Shown piece after piece: positions 63,037-64,000 of a stretch of DNA of 64,000 nt (the first letter of the stretch is position 1; every line of letters begins with the position of its first letter). Under the pieces are notes generated by a model that saw nothing but the letters and a program-made list of their open reading frames with translations, did not search any database and was not told the origin of the DNA. This DNA is from CAWEPK01 sp963835595 (GTDB lineage Bacteria > Desulfobacterota > Syntrophorhabdia > Syntrophorhabdales > WCHB1-27): contig CAWIGL010000002.1 in assembly GCA_963835595.1 (NCBI GenBank), positions 2,232,001 through 2,296,000 of the forward strand, given 5' to 3'. The translations under genes and the position numbers were made by a program.

Positions 63037-63740
63037 GGTCGAGGGCTCCACGTATCTTACGGGGAGGTGAAGGCTATCCGGGACGTGAGCTTCCGGCTCG
63101 GAGAAGGGGAGATACTGGCCGTCCTCGGCGCGAACGGCGCTGGAAAAACGACGATCATGCGCACCATAATGGGGCTGAAGGCGCCCACGAGCGGCTGCAT
63201 CCGCTTCCTCGGAGCAGACGTGACTGGGATGGCGACGCACGAGCGCGTCCGCCTCGGCTTGAGGCTCGTCCCGGAAGGCAGGGGCTCTTCCCCGACTTCA
63301 CCGTTTACGAGAACCTTTACATGGGCGCCTATACGCGGAAAGACGCCGGATCCATTGCAAAAGACGCCGAGCGCATATACGACCTCTTCCCCAGGCTGCG
63401 CGAGCGGCAGCAGCAAAAGGCGGGCTCCCTTTCGGGGGGAGAGCAGCAGATGCTCGCCTTTGCGCGGGGCCTGATGTCGAGGCCGAAGGTCCTGCTCATG
63501 GACGAGCCTTCGATGGGGATCATGCCCGCGCTGGTCACCGAGCTTTTTTCCGTCATCAGGAGGCTGCCCGACGACGGGGTGAGCGTCCTCATCGTCGAGC
63601 AGAACGCAAGCAAGGCGCTCCAGGCGGCGACCCGGGCACTGGTGCTTGAGATGGGCAGGGTCGTCTTATCCGGCACGGGCGCCGAGATGTGCAGGGACCC
63701 AAGGGTAAAGGCCGCATACCTCGGCGAGATCACGCTGTGA
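63029..63740 (+). pseudogene. livF: Liv-type ABC transporter ATPase LivF, two frameshifts
   Basis: The gene begins at GTG 63029, overlapping the livG stop. Adding one base near 63044-63047 gives LRVEGLHVSYGEVKAI, and adding one G near 63279-63283 gives LVPEGRGLFPDFTV. Between and after these points the family sequence is intact: Walker A GANGAGKTT, LSGGEQQ, VLLMDEPSMGI. The corrected length is 237 residues, normal for LivF. Both lesions are in GGGCTC runs, which points to base-calling error, but two in one gene could also be decay. Confidence 0.88.
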
Positions 63741-63873
63741 CTCTTCATTGTGTCGGGTTGGGAAGACAGTGCCGGATATGCCGACACTCCGAGAGCCTGA
63801 TCTGGCGTTACCGAACGGATACCTGACTTTTATTATATAATAATTTCAATGACCTACCTACCATCAAACCCAT

Positions 63874-63890
63874 AGGTATGACAATTGCAT
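63874..63890 (+). promoter_or_regulatory. Second sigma54-type promoter
   Basis: AGGTATGACAATTGCAT has GG (63875-63876) and GC (63887-63888) at the required 12-base offset and TTGCAT at -12, with a weaker -24 (GGTAT). It lies 32 bases before the last gene of the window. Confidence 0.5.
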
Positions 63891-63921
63891 AGAAGAAGTC
63901 ATCAATCCGAGGAGGAAGACC

Positions 63922-64000
63922 ATGTCGGTAGAAGTAAAAATAGGCTTGTGCAAATGGTGCGACCACGACCAGTGCCACATCAAGTGCTACCTGGAGGACG
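63922..64000 (+). CDS. Cys-rich protein start, cut by the window edge
   Basis: Behind GGAGG, the frame opens with MSVEVKIGLCKWCDHDQCH and continues with three further Cys-containing positions (IKCYLED) to the edge. C-x2-C-x4-C-x3-C followed by Y-L-E-D resembles the N-terminal [4Fe-4S] domain of molybdopterin oxidoreductases, but 26 codons are not enough for a firm call. It follows a possible sigma54 promoter. Confidence 0.6.
   Translation, partial: MSVEVKIGLCKWCDHDQCHIKCYLED

Overview
This is a GC-rich, gene-dense chromosomal window from what looks like an anaerobic, probably syntrophic or sulfur/metal-cycling bacterium of the Desulfobacterota (a Syntrophorhabdus-like deltaproteobacterium is my best guess from gene content alone). 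The grounds are TRAP transporter operons, acyl-CoA and beta-keto-acid enzymes, a UbiD-family decarboxylase, a corrinoid protein with a sigma54 activator, multiheme cytochrome c, in-frame UGA (selenocysteine) genes and an exosortase system.

Layout. (1) 1-8.9 kb, minus strand: a TRAP transporter, an HpaB/4-hydroxybutyryl-CoA-dehydratase-like flavoprotein, a short-chain dehydrogenase (SDR), an acyl-CoA ligase, a thiolase and a TetR regulator with its own palindromic operator. (2) 9.2-18.8 kb, minus strand: a second TRAP operon with three-component transporter, two SDRs, both subunits of aconitase X, a frameshifted disulfide oxidoreductase and a LarA-like protein. (3) 19.1-31.6 kb: an IclR regulator, two BKACE (DUF849) enzymes, 3-hydroxyacyl-CoA dehydrogenase (one intact, one fragment), two NitT/TauT-type ABC transporters and an FAD oxidoreductase. 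A repeated TTGCATAnTGTGCATCA box next to TTGACA hexamers ties these genes to the IclR regulator, and a deleted second iclR copy is visible. (4) 31.9-37.6 kb, plus strand: acyl-CoA dehydrogenase, ferredoxin-nitroreductase, and then four exported redox proteins: a UGSC-family selenoprotein read through an in-frame TGA, a tetraheme cytochrome c, a DUF1573 protein whose conserved CGCT Cys is also an in-frame TGA, and a rhodanese. Both TGAs are followed by hairpins of bacterial SECIS type. This is the most striking locus in the window. (5) 37.8-47.5 kb: purL, a formyltransferase-like gene, tRNA-Leu(CAA) with an integrase remnant at its 3' end, DUF3300 and DUF2950 proteins, an alpha/beta hydrolase and two small unknown genes. 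(6) 47.5-49.4 kb: an accessory patch holding an integron-type gene cassette (an HNH-like protein plus an attC site), a truncated second cassette ORF, a 49-bp tandem duplication, and two inverted ~150-bp MITE-like elements that bracket it all. (7) 49.4-54.6 kb: amidase, MaoC dehydratase, exosortase E/CPBP protease with one intact and one decayed VPEID-CTERM substrate, and a PilZ protein. (8) 54.9-64 kb, plus strand: a PAS-sigma54 activator followed by a good -24/-12 promoter and an operon for a corrinoid protein, macro-domain protein, UbiD-like decarboxylase and a Liv-type ABC transporter, then a second sigma54-type promoter before a Cys-rich gene cut off by the window edge.

Four single-base frameshifts (in the disulfide oxidoreductase, livK and twice in livF) all restore the family sequence by adding one base next to a short homopolymer, so sequencing or assembly error is as likely as real decay.
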